DNA of 64,000 bases from Streptomyces spinoverrucosus (GCF_006539505.1 NZ_BJND01000038.1:1-64000); one strand, 5' to 3'. Positions 24,158 through 33,717 are shown, numbered from the stretch's first letter. Made by a program: numbers and translations. The notes: a model not told the origin generated them from the sequence alone.

Positions 24158-25444
24158 TCAGGCGGCGCCGTGGTAGCGGGCGCTGCCGGCGTGCCACTCG
24201 CGGCTGCCGCCCAGCCAGGCCCAGGTACCGGCCAGGAAGCGGCGCAGCTCGGGGGAGCCGGTGGCGGCGAGGGCCGCGGCCTCGCTCTCGAAGGTGTGCA
24301 TCAGTTCGTTGTGGATCTCGACGGTGCGGTCGACGGCCTCTTCCAGCGAGCAGTCGTCCTCGGCGGCGATCAGCCGGGGCAGGCTGAAGTCCGTCGGGTC
24401 CTCCTTGCCCATGGAGTAGAGGTCGTTGACGATCACGCTCGCCGAGCCGGCCATGGTGAACGCCCTGCGCACCCGGGGATCGGAGAACTCGGCCATCGGG
24501 ACCTCGTAGCCCGCGACGGCGTCGACGAGCACCATGCACGGCACGAAGCTGTTCTCGTGCCGGTGCATCAGGAACTCCCAGACGGGCGGCCGCTGTTGCG
24601 CGGTGTGCCAGACGCCTTCCTGGCCGTAGGCGACGAACATGATGGCCAGTTCGTGGCGGAGCCGCCGCACCTGGGTGGTGGTGGCGTACGGGATGAGACC
24701 GGCGAGGCTGGAGCGCAGCGCCCGCATCACCGGATCCGCCCGCACCACTTCCTCCAGCTGGGGTGCGTAGGCGAGCGGGAGGTGCGCCTGGTCGATCACG
24801 GAGTGCGCGATCGCCAGACGTTGGCCCAGCAGGTCGTGCCGGGCCTCCTCGGCCTCGCCGTCGACGTAGTGGTCGTCGACGGACCACTCGGCGAGCGCGC
24901 ACCGGGCGGCCGCGAGCAGCCGGTCGGGGTCGTCCGACTCGGGGTGGGCGAGCATGATGAGCCGTCCGAAGCCGGCGTTGCGGACCCGGTCGAGCTGGCC
25001 GGGATAGATCCCGACCTCCTCGGCCCACTCGACCAGCCGCTCGTTGACGGTCTCGCCCAGGGCGGGGTCGTCGCGGACGGCGGGCGGGCAGTGCAGCCCC
25101 CGCACCGGGTCCGCCGGGGCGGGCTCCTGGCGGGGTGGCGGAGCGGTGCGCAGGTGGGCGGCCGAAGTGCCCGGCCCGGTGGGGCCGGTGGGCAGCCGCA
25201 CGGCCGGGGGGCGAACTGCCGCGGGTGGTGCGCTGGGCTGCGGTGACGACGGTGAGGGTACGGTGATCCGCGCCGCCGCGGTGCCCAGCCCCGTCGGCGC
25301 GGACGGCAGGCGTGGCCCGCCCGTCGCCTTCGGGGCGTCCGGCAGCCGCGGTGACGCCGACGCCCGCGCCGTCAGCAGCGCCCGCACCAGCCCCGCCACG
25401 TCGTGGTCCGCCTCGGGCGCGACGGCCCGGGAGATCAACGACAC
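24158..25444 (-). CDS. mibs: 2-methylisoborneol synthase (terpene cyclase, encapsulin cargo)
   Basis: A 428-residue type I terpene synthase converting 2-methyl-GPP to the earthy odorant 2-methylisoborneol. The Asp-rich DDHYVD is at 190-195 and the NDxxSxxKE metal motif at 340-348. Residues 1-120 are a disordered Pro/Ala/Thr tail containing three RLPxxP copies (33, 45, 83), two of them within longer near-repeats (44-58, 82-96). In Family 2B encapsulin systems this tail targets the enzyme into the shell. GTG start is 5 bp after the encapsulin stop, with GGGAG upstream. Confidence 0.95.
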   Translation of the reverse strand: MSLISRAVAPEADHDVAGLVRALLTARASASPRLPDAPKATGGPRLPSAPTGLGTAAARITVPSPSSPQPSAPPAAVRPPAVRLPTGPTGPGTSAAHLRTAPPPRQEPAPADPVRGLHCPPAVRDDPALGETVNERLVEWAEEVGIYPGQLDRVRNAGFGRLIMLAHPESDDPDRLLAAARCALAEWSVDDHYVDGEAEEARHDLLGQRLAIAHSVIDQAHLPLAYAPQLEEVVRADPVMRALRSSLAGLIPYATTTQVRRLRHELAIMFVAYGQEGVWHTAQQRPPVWEFLMHRHENSFVPCMVLVDAVAGYEVPMAEFSDPRVRRAFTMAGSASVIVNDLYSMGKEDPTDFSLPRLIAAEDDCSLEEAVDRTVEIHNELMHTFESEAAALAATGSPELRRFLAGTWAWLGGSREWHAGSARYHGAA

Positions 25445-25449
25445 GCGCG

Positions 25450-26865
25450 TCAGCTCCCGTTCGTGCGGGTGACCTGGACGTTCTCCAGGATGCCGAGCGC
25501 GTCCGGCACCAGCACCGCCGCCGAGTAGTAGGTGCTGACCAGGTAGGAGATGATCGCCTTCTCGCTGATGCCCATGAACCGTACGTTCAGCCCGGGCTCG
25601 ACCTCGTCCGGGATCCCCGTCTGGTAGAGGCCGATCACGCCCTGGTCGTCCTCGCCGGTACGCATCGCGATGATCGACGAGGTGCCCTGCTTGCTGACCG
25701 GGATCTTGCTGCACGGCAGCAGCGGCACCCCGCGCCACGCGGGCAGCATGTTGCCGTGCACTTCCACGCCGCCGAAGTAGATGCCCCGCTTGTTGCACTC
25801 GCGGCCGAACGCGGCGATCGCCTTGGGATGGGCGAACATGCAGCGGGTCTTGCGGCGCATGCTCAGCAGCTCGTCGAGGTCGTCCGGGGACGGCGGCCCG
25901 GAGAACGTGGAGATCCGCTGGTCGAAGTCGGCGTTGTGGAGCATGCCGAAGTCCCTGTTGTTGACCAGCTCGTGCTCCTGCCGCTCGCGCAGCGCCTCGA
26001 TCGTCAGGCGCAACTGCTGCTGCGTCTGGTTCATCGGCTCGTTGTAGAGGTCGGCGACCCGGCTGTGCACCCGCAGCACGGTCTGCGCCACGCTCAACTC
26101 GTACTCACGGGGGTGGAGTTCGTAGTCGGCGAAGGTCTGCGGCAGGGGCGCCTCGCCGACGTGACCCGAGCTCAGACTGATCTCCGCCTCGCCGGATTTG
26201 TTCAGCTTCTTGTGACCGTTGGAGCTGATCAGCCGCACATGCTCCCGCAGCTTCTCGTGCCGGTCGGCGACCGCCTTGTACGCCGTCAGCGGCAGCGCGA
26301 GCACCGTGGTGGGCGTGGCCGCACGCGCCGTGAACTCCCACTTCTTGCCCGGGTCGGCGAGGACATGGCCGCCGAAGGCGTCGCCGTCGGCCATCAGACC
26401 GAGGACCACCTCGTCGCCGTACGGGCCCTCGCCGATCCGCTCCACCTTGCCGTGCGCGACCAGGTAGACGTGGTCCGCCTTCCGGCCCTCCGCCACGATG
26501 ACCTGGCCGGGCTCGAACTCCTTCTGCACGAACTTCTCCGCGAGCGCGCCGAGCGCGTCGCCGTCCGTGAAGCCGCGCAGTGGCGGCAGCTCGCCCAACT
26601 CCTCCGGCACGACCTGGACCTTCGCGCCGGTCTTCACGAACGACACCCGTCCGTCGCCGAGCGTGTAGGCGAGGCGGCGGTTGACCCGGTAGGTCGCGCC
26701 CGGCACGTTCACCCACGGCAGCATCCGGGTCAGCCAGCGCGAGCTGATGCCCTGCATCTGCGGCTCGGACTTCGTCGTGGTCGCCAGATTCCTGGCCGCC
26801 TCGGTACCGAGGCTCTGCCGCTCCTCCTCGGTCTGCGCCGGGGGCGCACTCGTCTCGACCGACAT
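25450..26865 (-). CDS. Family 2B encapsulin shell protein with cyclic-nucleotide-binding domain
   Basis: A 471-residue protein with an HK97-type shell fold interrupted by a cNMP-binding domain (about 100-220). The shell part includes NVPGATYRVNRRLAY, MRRKTRCMFAHPKAIAAFGRE and YFGGVEVHGNM. The phosphate-cassette position reads FGG (164-166) where cAMP-binding proteins usually have FGE, so canonical cAMP binding may be lost. It is first in the operon with mibs and gppmt and should enclose the terpene synthase. ATG follows AGGAAGAGG. A 23-bp palindrome lies 54 bp upstream. Confidence 0.92.
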   Translation of the reverse strand: MSVETSAPPAQTEEERQSLGTEAARNLATTTKSEPQMQGISSRWLTRMLPWVNVPGATYRVNRRLAYTLGDGRVSFVKTGAKVQVVPEELGELPPLRGFTDGDALGALAEKFVQKEFEPGQVIVAEGRKADHVYLVAHGKVERIGEGPYGDEVVLGLMADGDAFGGHVLADPGKKWEFTARAATPTTVLALPLTAYKAVADRHEKLREHVRLISSNGHKKLNKSGEAEISLSSGHVGEAPLPQTFADYELHPREYELSVAQTVLRVHSRVADLYNEPMNQTQQQLRLTIEALRERQEHELVNNRDFGMLHNADFDQRISTFSGPPSPDDLDELLSMRRKTRCMFAHPKAIAAFGRECNKRGIYFGGVEVHGNMLPAWRGVPLLPCSKIPVSKQGTSSIIAMRTGEDDQGVIGLYQTGIPDEVEPGLNVRFMGISEKAIISYLVSTYYSAAVLVPDALGILENVQVTRTNGS

Positions 26866-26918
26866 CTCACACCTCTTCCTGTGGGACGGTTACGTTGCGT
26901 GCACAGGCCTACCAGGAC

Positions 26919-26941
26919 ATCAATCACTGTGAGTAATTGAT
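26919..26941. promoter_or_regulatory. 23-bp palindromic operator upstream of the encapsulin operon
   Basis: ATCAATCACT-GTG-AGTAATTGAT: 10-bp arms complementary at 9 of 10 positions, AT-rich in a GC-rich context, 54 bp before the encapsulin ATG. The length and symmetry suit a dimeric regulator. Regulator unknown. Confidence 0.7.
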
Positions 26942-27100
26942 TCGGTGGGCGCACAGAGGTGTTCGGGTATCGACCGAATGCGCCCCTCACGCTCCCCCGC
27001 GAAGGAAAGCTGCTGTTCGGCGATGCGCCAGGTCAACGAAGAGATGACACCAACGGCCAGATCGGGTAACTCCTGACAGTCACAGAAAGTGATCGAACGG

Positions 27101-27190
27101 GTGACACCGGACCGGCGCCGACTCCGCGTCGGCGATCACCGCATCATCTACACGATCGACAACGGAGAACTGGTGGTCTACGGCACCTGA
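27101..27190 (+). pseudogene. C-terminal fragment of a RelE/ParE toxin
   Basis: A 29-codon frame reading RRRLRVGDHRIIYTIDNGEL then VVYGT and a stop. This is the C-terminal strand pair of RelE-type mRNA-cleaving toxins, which are normally about 85-95 residues. No antitoxin or N-terminal half is in the 240 bp upstream. It is a decayed remnant, probably non-functional. The rest of 26942-27290 holds only this and the terminator. Confidence 0.75.
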
Positions 27191-27226
27191 CGCCAGTCTG
27201 CGGAACCCACTGGATTCACCGGAAGA

Positions 27227-27270
27227 AGCCGGTGAGGGCAAGCCCCGTCCCCACGGTGCCCTCACCGGCT
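27227..27270. terminator. Terminator downstream of the MMPL gene
   Basis: Perfect 14-bp stem (27227-27240 with 27257-27270) and 16-nt loop, 20 bp after the MMPL stop on the minus strand. Confidence 0.75.
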
Positions 27271-27290
27271 GTCTCAAGGGAGCCGTCGCG

Positions 27291-29495
27291 TCAGACGCGT
27301 ACCAGCTCCCGGTCCTCCTGGCCGCGGTCCGTCTCCGTGCGCAGGCCCTCGCCCTCCACATCGACGTTGGGCAGCGCGCGGTCCAGCCACTTCGGGAGCC
27401 ACCAGGCCTTCTTGCCGAGCAGCGCCAGGACCGCGGGGACGATGGCCATGCGGACGACGAACGCGTCGAAGAAGACCGCGATCGCGAGGCCGAAGCCGAT
27501 CATCTTGACCATCGACTCGCTGGAGCCGATGAAGCCCGCGAAGACCGCCATCATGATGACCGCCGCGGCCGTGACGACCCGCGCGCCGTGCCGGAAGCCC
27601 GTCACCACCGCCTGGCTGGGCCGCTCCCCATGGACGTACGCCTCCCGCATCCGCGTCACGAGGAACACCTCGTAGTCCATCGCCAGGCCGAAGACCACGC
27701 CGACCATGAAGATCGGCATCATGGACATCACCGGGCCGGTCTCCTCGACGCCCATGAGGCCTGCGAGCCAGCCCCACTGGAAGACCGCGACCACCGCGCC
27801 CAGCGCCGCCATCACGCTCAGCAGGAAGCCGAGGGCCGCCTTCAGCGGGACCAGGATGGAGCGGAAGACCACGATCAGGAGCAGGAACGCCAGGCCGACC
27901 ACCAGGATCAGATACGGGATCAGCGCGTCGTTCAGCTTCTCCGACACGTCGATGTTCATCGCCGTCGCGCCGGTGACCAGCACCTCCGCGTCCGTGTCGG
28001 CCTTGACCTGTGCTCCGGTGTCCCGGATGGAGTGCACCAGGTCCTCGGTCGTCACCGACGACGGCTTGGAGTCGGGGATCACGGTGATCGTCGCCGTGTC
28101 GCCGGCCTTGTTGGGCACCGGCGGCGTCACCGTCACGACGTTGTCGAGGCCCTTGATCTCGTCGGCGACCTCACCGAAGGCGGCCTGGGCGTCGTCGCTC
28201 GACTTGGCGTCGACCACGACCATCAGCGGGCCGTTGAAGCCGGGGCCGAAGCCCTCCGAGAGCAGGTCGTACGCCTGTCGCTGCGTCGTCGACGTCGGCT
28301 GGGAGCCGTCGTCGGGCAGCCCCAGTTCGAGCGACGCCGCCGGGACGGCCGCCGCGCCGAGGCCGAGCACGCCCAGCAGGAGGACGGCGACCGGACGGCG
28401 TACCACAAAGCTCGCCCAGCGCGTGCCCATGTTCGGCTTGTCCGCAGCCTTGGACCGGTTGCCGCCGAGCAGCTTGCTCTTCTCGCCCGCCGGGCGCACC
28501 TTCCGGCCCGCGTAACCGAGCAGCGCCGGAATCATCGTCAGCGCGATCAGGACCGCGATGGCCACCGTGCCCGCCGCCGCGATGCCCATCTTCGTCAGCA
28601 TCGGGATGTTCACGACCGACAGGCCGACCAGCGCGATCACGACCGTCAGGCCCGCGAAGACCACCGCCGAGCCCGCCGTGCCGACCGCCCGGCCTGCCGC
28701 GTCCTCGCGCTCCCGGCCCTCGGCCAGTTCCGCCCGGTAGCGGGAGACGATGAACAGCGCGTAGTCGATGCCGACCGCGAGGCCGATCATCGTGGCCAGG
28801 GTGGAGGTCGTCGAGCCCAGGTCCAGGGTGCTGGCCAGGGCCGTGATCGACGCGACGCCGATGCCGACGCCGATGATGGCCGTCAGCAGCGGAAGTCCCG
28901 CCGCGAGCAGCGAGCCGAAGGTGATGACGAGGACGACCGCGGCCACCGCGATGCCGATGATCTCCGTGGTGCCGGTCTCCGGCGTCGCCTGGAGCGCGTC
29001 ACCGCCGACCTCCACGGTCAGCCCGGAGTCCCGCGCCTCCTGCGCGGCCTCCTCCAGTGCCTCCCGGGACGAGTCCGCCAGCTCCATGCCGGAGACCTCG
29101 TACTTGACCTGCGCGTACGCGACCGTGCCGTCCCTGCTGACGGCCTTCGCGGCGTACGGGTCGGCGACGGAGGCGACCTCGGAACCGTCGGACAGCTCCT
29201 GGACGGTCTTCTCGACGGTCGACTTGTTGTCGCCGTCGGTCATCTTCTCGCCGGCCGGCGCCTTGAAGACGACACGGGCGGTCGCTCCGTCGGCGCTCAT
29301 ACCGGGGAATCGTTCCTCCAGCAGATCGAAGGCCTTCTGGGCCTCGGTGCCGGGGATCGAGAAGGACGTGGTGCCGGGGGCGGGCGCGCTGGCCGCGCCG
29401 ACACCGGCGAGGGTCAGCAGCGCCACCCAGATCAGGGCGACGAAATGCCGTCGCCGGAAGGCGAGCCGGCCGAGTTTGTAGAGGAACGTGGCCAC
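27291..29495 (-). CDS. MMPL/RND-family transporter
   Basis: A 734-residue membrane protein with two halves, each with a TM1, a large external domain and five clustered TMs. GIDYALFIVSRYR and AMDYEVFLVTRMREA hold the proton-relay Asp-Tyr pairs. The family exports lipids, drugs or polyketides. GTG start. The TetR gene lies 102 bp upstream on the same strand and is the probable repressor. No specific substrate can be named. Confidence 0.9.
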   Translation of the reverse strand: MATFLYKLGRLAFRRRHFVALIWVALLTLAGVGAASAPAPGTTSFSIPGTEAQKAFDLLEERFPGMSADGATARVVFKAPAGEKMTDGDNKSTVEKTVQELSDGSEVASVADPYAAKAVSRDGTVAYAQVKYEVSGMELADSSREALEEAAQEARDSGLTVEVGGDALQATPETGTTEIIGIAVAAVVLVITFGSLLAAGLPLLTAIIGVGIGVASITALASTLDLGSTTSTLATMIGLAVGIDYALFIVSRYRAELAEGREREDAAGRAVGTAGSAVVFAGLTVVIALVGLSVVNIPMLTKMGIAAAGTVAIAVLIALTMIPALLGYAGRKVRPAGEKSKLLGGNRSKAADKPNMGTRWASFVVRRPVAVLLLGVLGLGAAAVPAASLELGLPDDGSQPTSTTQRQAYDLLSEGFGPGFNGPLMVVVDAKSSDDAQAAFGEVADEIKGLDNVVTVTPPVPNKAGDTATITVIPDSKPSSVTTEDLVHSIRDTGAQVKADTDAEVLVTGATAMNIDVSEKLNDALIPYLILVVGLAFLLLIVVFRSILVPLKAALGFLLSVMAALGAVVAVFQWGWLAGLMGVEETGPVMSMMPIFMVGVVFGLAMDYEVFLVTRMREAYVHGERPSQAVVTGFRHGARVVTAAAVIMMAVFAGFIGSSESMVKMIGFGLAIAVFFDAFVVRMAIVPAVLALLGKKAWWLPKWLDRALPNVDVEGEGLRTETDRGQEDRELVRV

Positions 29496-29597
29496 GAGGG
29501 CGTACTCCCGGTCAGGTCGTGGGGTATTCAGGGCAGGGGTGATCAGCCCGACGACGTGAGCGGTGACGTCAGGTACTCGGGACTGCGAGTGGGGATC

Positions 29598-30197
29598 TCA
29601 GGTGGTGGGCACGCCGAGGGCGGGGAGGACCACGGCGTCGATGTACGAGGTGAGGAAGGCCCTCGTCGGCGGCAGATCGTCGATCAGCGCACGGGTCGCG
29701 AACGCGCCGAGCATCATGTGCACGACGTAGTTCAGCGCCGGGTTGTCCGCCCGGACCTCGCCCCGGTCGACCGCCCGCTGGATCAGCTTGCGCAGCTCCT
29801 GCGTCTCCGGCTCCACGAGAAGTTCCTTGAACGCCCTCATGAGGTCCGGGTTGGTGTGCGCCGCCATGGCCAGAGCCCGCATCAGCGCGGCGTTCTGCTC
29901 CATGGTGCAGTCGTCCTCGTGGGCCATCAGGGCGTGGAAGTCGCCCCGCAGGGACCCGGTGTCGACGTCGGCGATGTTGCCCGGCTTGTTGTGCCGGATC
30001 GCCCTGGCCACCAGCTCGGCCTTGCCGCCCCACTGGCGGTAGAGCGTGGCCTTGCTGGACTTGGTACGGGCGGCCACGGCGTCCATGGTGAGGGCGTCGT
30101 AGCCGACTTCCCGGAGCAGGTCGAGCACGGCCTCGTACAACTCGGCCTCACGCTCGGGTGTGATTCGACTGCGACGCGCCGTTGCGACCTCAGCCAC
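29598..30197 (-). CDS. TetR regulator of the MMPL pump
   Basis: A 199-residue TetR protein with HTH REVGYDALTMDAVAARTKSS and KATLYRQWGGK, followed by a C-terminal TetR_C domain. GTG start with AAGGGTGAG upstream. It is just ahead of the MMPL gene and divergent from the tricorn gene. A perfect 15-bp palindrome at 30296-30310 is the likely operator, so it may control both units. Confidence 0.85.
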   Translation of the reverse strand: MAEVATARRSRITPEREAELYEAVLDLLREVGYDALTMDAVAARTKSSKATLYRQWGGKAELVARAIRHNKPGNIADVDTGSLRGDFHALMAHEDDCTMEQNAALMRALAMAAHTNPDLMRAFKELLVEPETQELRKLIQRAVDRGEVRADNPALNYVVHMMLGAFATRALIDDLPPTRAFLTSYIDAVVLPALGVPTT

Positions 30198-30295
30198 GCG
30201 ACTCACCCTTCCTGCTCGCTCGTCGTCCGTCTCCGTACGACTCTCCGTACGACACGGTCTCGTACACGACGAATGTAGCGCAGGGCTCGCGCGAA

Positions 30296-30310
30296 ACGAA
30301 ACCGTTTCGT
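30296..30310. promoter_or_regulatory. TetR operator candidate
   Basis: ACGAAAC-C-GTTTCGT, a perfect 7+1+7 palindrome between the divergent TetR and tricorn genes, about 100 bp from each start. Confidence 0.7.
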
Positions 30311-30400
30311 ACGTGTCCCGGGTCACGTGCCGCCCACCAGGCATTCCCAAGCAGCGTTTTGCACGACTTGCTCCGGTCCGTCCCCCGGGCGAAGCATGGG

Positions 30401-33400
30401 ATGGTGACCTATCTGCGTCTGCCCCACCTCAGCGGTGACCTGCTGTGCTTCGTCGCCGAGGACGACCTCTGGCTCGCTCCTCTCGACGGCCCGGGCCGCG
30501 CCTGGCGGCTCACTGTCGACCGCACCAAGGTCGGCCACCCGCGCTTCTCCCCCGACGGCCGCCGGATCGCGTACACGAGCTGGCGCAGCCTCGACCCGGA
30601 GGTGTACCTGGTGCCGGTGGAGGGCGGCACCGGCCGCCGCCTCACGTACTGGGGCAGCTCGGACACCCAGGTGTGCGGCTGGACCCCGGACGGCGACATC
30701 CTCGCCGTCGCCTCGCACGGCGAGCCGTTCTCGCACTACACGTGGGCCTACAAGATCTCCCCGGACGGCGACCCGGGCCGCAAACTGCCCTGGGGCCCGG
30801 TCGCGGACATCCAGGTCGCCGACATCGAGGACGGCCACTGCACCCTCCTCCTCACCGGCACCCCGCCCCACGAACCGGCCTCCTGGAAGCGGTACCGCGG
30901 CGGCGCCATGGGCCGCCTCTGGCTGCACGGCAAGCGCCTGCTCGCCGACCTCGACGGCCATCTGGACTCGCCGATGTTCGTCGGCGGGCGGATCGCCTTC
31001 CTCTCCGACCACGAGGGCGTCGGCAACCTCTACTCCTGCGCCTACGACGGCTCCGACCTGCGCCGGCACACCGACCACGACGCCTTCTACGCCCGGCACG
31101 CCGCCAGCGACGGCACGCGGGTGGTGTACCAGTGCGCCGGGGACCTGTGGCTCGTCGACGACCTCGCCGCGGACTCCGCGCCCCGCCGTCTCGATGTGCG
31201 CCTGAGCGGTCCGCGCGCGGGACGCCGTACCTACCAGGTGCCCGCCGCCCACCACGTGAACGGCATCTCGGTCGACGAGACCGGGCGGGCGAGCGCGGTC
31301 GTCGTCCGCGGGAGTCTGTACTGGCTCACGCATCGCGACGGTCCCGCCCGCACCATCACCGACACTCCGGGCGTACGGGTCCGGCTGCCGGAGATGCTCG
31401 GCTCGGGCGGTCGGCTCGCGTATGTGACGGACGCGGAGGGCGAGGACGCCATCGAGTTCGCCTATCTGCCGCGCGCCACCGGCGACCGCGAGCCGCGACG
31501 GCTGGCCCGCGGGGAGCTGGGCCGGGTGCTGGAGATGGTCTCCGACCCGGAGGGCGAGCGGCTCGCCATCGCCGCGCACGACGGGCGGTTGCTGCTGATC
31601 GACGCCACGGAGGAGTCGAACGGCGAGGTGACCGAGCTGATCCGGTCGATCAACGGGCCGGTGCGGGACCTCGCCTTCTCGCCGGACGGTTCCTGGCTGG
31701 CCTGGTCCCACCCGGGCATCGGCCGGTCGCTGCGGCAGATCAAACTGGCCCGGATCAAGGACCGTTTCATCGTCGACGTCACCAACGGCCGATTCGAGGA
31801 CGAGAACCCGGTCTTCACCAGCGACGGCCGCTATCTCGCCTTCCTCTCCTGGCGCGGCTTCGACCCGGTCTACGACGTCCACACCGGCGACCTGTCCTTC
31901 CCGCTGGGCTGCCGCCCGCACCTGGTGCCGTTGTCGTCGGCGACCCCCTCCCCCTTCGCGCTGAACCCGGAGGGCCGCCCGGCCGCCGGCGGCCTCGACC
32001 CGCTGGACGAGGAGGAGTCGGGCGAGGGCGCTGCGGTGACCGTCGAGGTCGAGGGCCTGGAGAGCCGGGTCACGCCCTTCCCGGTCCCGGCATCCAAGTA
32101 CTCGGGGCTGTTCCCGGTCGCGGGCGGTGGGCTGGTCTGGCTGCGGTGGCCGATCTCGGGCGCACTGGGCGAGACGTTCGCCAACCCGGACGACCCGAGC
32201 GAACGGCCGACCCTGGAGCACTTCAACCTCGCCAAGGCGAAGAAGTCCGAACTGGTCGCCCGCCTCGACTGGTTCGCGGTCAGCGGCGACGGCACGCGGC
32301 TGGTCCTGCTCGACGAAGGTGAGCTGCGCGCGGTGCCCGCCACCGAGCCCGGCGACAGCGACACGACGACCTGGATCGACGTACGCCGCATCATGCACGA
32401 GGTCGACCCGGGCGCCGAGTGGCGGCAGGCGTACGAGGAGGCCGGGCGGCTCATCCGCGCCTACTTCTGGGAGCCGGGGATGTGCGGGATCGACTGGGAC
32501 GCGGTGCTCGACCAGTACCGGCCGCTGGTCGACCGGGTCGCCTCGCCGGACGAGTTCGCCGACCTGCTGCGCGAGGTGCTGGGCGAACTGGGCACCTCCC
32601 ACGCCTACGTCTCCGCCGCCCGCCGCAACGAGGGCCCGGCCCACTACCAGCGCAGGCAGGGCCTGCTCGGCGCCAACTTCGTCCACCGCGAGGGCGGGTG
32701 GATGGTCAAGCGCATCCTCCCCGGCGAGTCCTCCGACTCCAAGGCCCGCTCTCCGCTGGCCGGTTCGGGCATCCGCGAGGGCGCGATCCTGACCCACGTG
32801 GACGGCCGCCCGGTCGACCCGGTGACCGGCCCCTACCCACTCCTCGCGGGCGCGGGCGGTACGACGGTGGAGCTGACGTTCACCCCGGCCGAAGGGGAGG
32901 GCCGCTCCCGGCGGGTCGCCGTCGTCCCGCTCGTCGACGAACGTCCGCTGCGCTACCAGGACTGGGTGGCCAAACGCAGGGCGGTGGTACGGGAGTTGAG
33001 CGGCGGCCGCTGCGGCTATCTGCACATCCCCGACATGGGCGGCTCCGGCTGGGCCCAGTTCAACCGCGACCTGCGCATGGAGGTGTCCCGGCCCGCACTG
33101 ATCGTGGACGTGCGCGGCAACGCGGGCGGCCACATCAGCGAACTGGTCATCGAGAAGCTGACCCGCACGATCCTGGGCTGGGACCTCACGCGCAACGCCC
33201 AGCCGGTGTCGTACACCTCGAACGCGCCGCGCGGCCCGGTGGTGGCGCTGGCGGACGAAGCCACGTCCTCCGACGGCGACATGATCACGGCCGCCTTCAA
33301 ACTCCTCAAACTGGGCCCCGTGGTCGGCCAGCGCACCTGGGGCGGCGTCGTCGGCATGACGGGCCGCCACCGCCTGGGCGACGGCACGATCATCACCGTA

Positions 33401-33634
33401 CCGATGAACGCGGCCTGGTTCGACGCGTACGGCTGGTCCGTCGAGAACCACGGCGTCTCCCCCGACGTGGAGGCCCTGCGCACCCCCCTCGACTGGGCAG
33501 AGGGCCGCTACGCCCAACTCGACGACGCGGTCCAACTGGCCCTGAAACTCCTGGAGACAGAGCCCGCGGCAACGCCGCCGGACTACAGCCACGTCCCGGA
33601 CAGGTCGAGGCCGAAGCTCCCACCGAGGGCTTGA
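30401..33634 (+). CDS. Tricorn protease homologue
   Basis: A 1077-residue tricorn-type serine protease, close to the usual 1070. Two beta-propellers (about 1-640) begin with LRLPHLSGDLLCFVAEDDLW; a C1 domain carries GTSHAY with catalytic His734, a PDZ domain follows, and C2 has VDVRGNAGG and the SSDGD segment with nucleophile Ser957. Tricorn trims peptides released by the proteasome and works with aminopeptidases. ATG at 30401. No signal peptide, so cytoplasmic. Confidence 0.93.
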   Translation: MVTYLRLPHLSGDLLCFVAEDDLWLAPLDGPGRAWRLTVDRTKVGHPRFSPDGRRIAYTSWRSLDPEVYLVPVEGGTGRRLTYWGSSDTQVCGWTPDGDILAVASHGEPFSHYTWAYKISPDGDPGRKLPWGPVADIQVADIEDGHCTLLLTGTPPHEPASWKRYRGGAMGRLWLHGKRLLADLDGHLDSPMFVGGRIAFLSDHEGVGNLYSCAYDGSDLRRHTDHDAFYARHAASDGTRVVYQCAGDLWLVDDLAADSAPRRLDVRLSGPRAGRRTYQVPAAHHVNGISVDETGRASAVVVRGSLYWLTHRDGPARTITDTPGVRVRLPEMLGSGGRLAYVTDAEGEDAIEFAYLPRATGDREPRRLARGELGRVLEMVSDPEGERLAIAAHDGRLLLIDATEESNGEVTELIRSINGPVRDLAFSPDGSWLAWSHPGIGRSLRQIKLARIKDRFIVDVTNGRFEDENPVFTSDGRYLAFLSWRGFDPVYDVHTGDLSFPLGCRPHLVPLSSATPSPFALNPEGRPAAGGLDPLDEEESGEGAAVTVEVEGLESRVTPFPVPASKYSGLFPVAGGGLVWLRWPISGALGETFANPDDPSERPTLEHFNLAKAKKSELVARLDWFAVSGDGTRLVLLDEGELRAVPATEPGDSDTTTWIDVRRIMHEVDPGAEWRQAYEEAGRLIRAYFWEPGMCGIDWDAVLDQYRPLVDRVASPDEFADLLREVLGELGTSHAYVSAARRNEGPAHYQRRQGLLGANFVHREGGWMVKRILPGESSDSKARSPLAGSGIREGAILTHVDGRPVDPVTGPYPLLAGAGGTTVELTFTPAEGEGRSRRVAVVPLVDERPLRYQDWVAKRRAVVRELSGGRCGYLHIPDMGGSGWAQFNRDLRMEVSRPALIVDVRGNAGGHISELVIEKLTRTILGWDLTRNAQPVSYTSNAPRGPVVALADEATSSDGDMITAAFKLLKLGPVVGQRTWGGVVGMTGRHRLGDGTIITVPMNAAWFDAYGWSVENHGVSPDVEALRTPLDWAEGRYAQLDDAVQLALKLLETEPAATPPDYSHVPDRSRPKLPPRA

Positions 33635-33660
33635 GGATTTTTGACCATGAGAAACATGAA

Positions 33661-33694
33661 CGCAGGGCACCCTCCAAGAGAAGGGCACCCTGCG
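33661..33694. terminator. Stem-loop between convergent tricorn gene and small ORF
   Basis: 13-bp arms, 33661-33673 and 33682-33694, complementary at 11 of 13. Confidence 0.55.
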
Positions 33695-33717
33695 TCACGG
33701 GCGAAGCCGACTACGCG

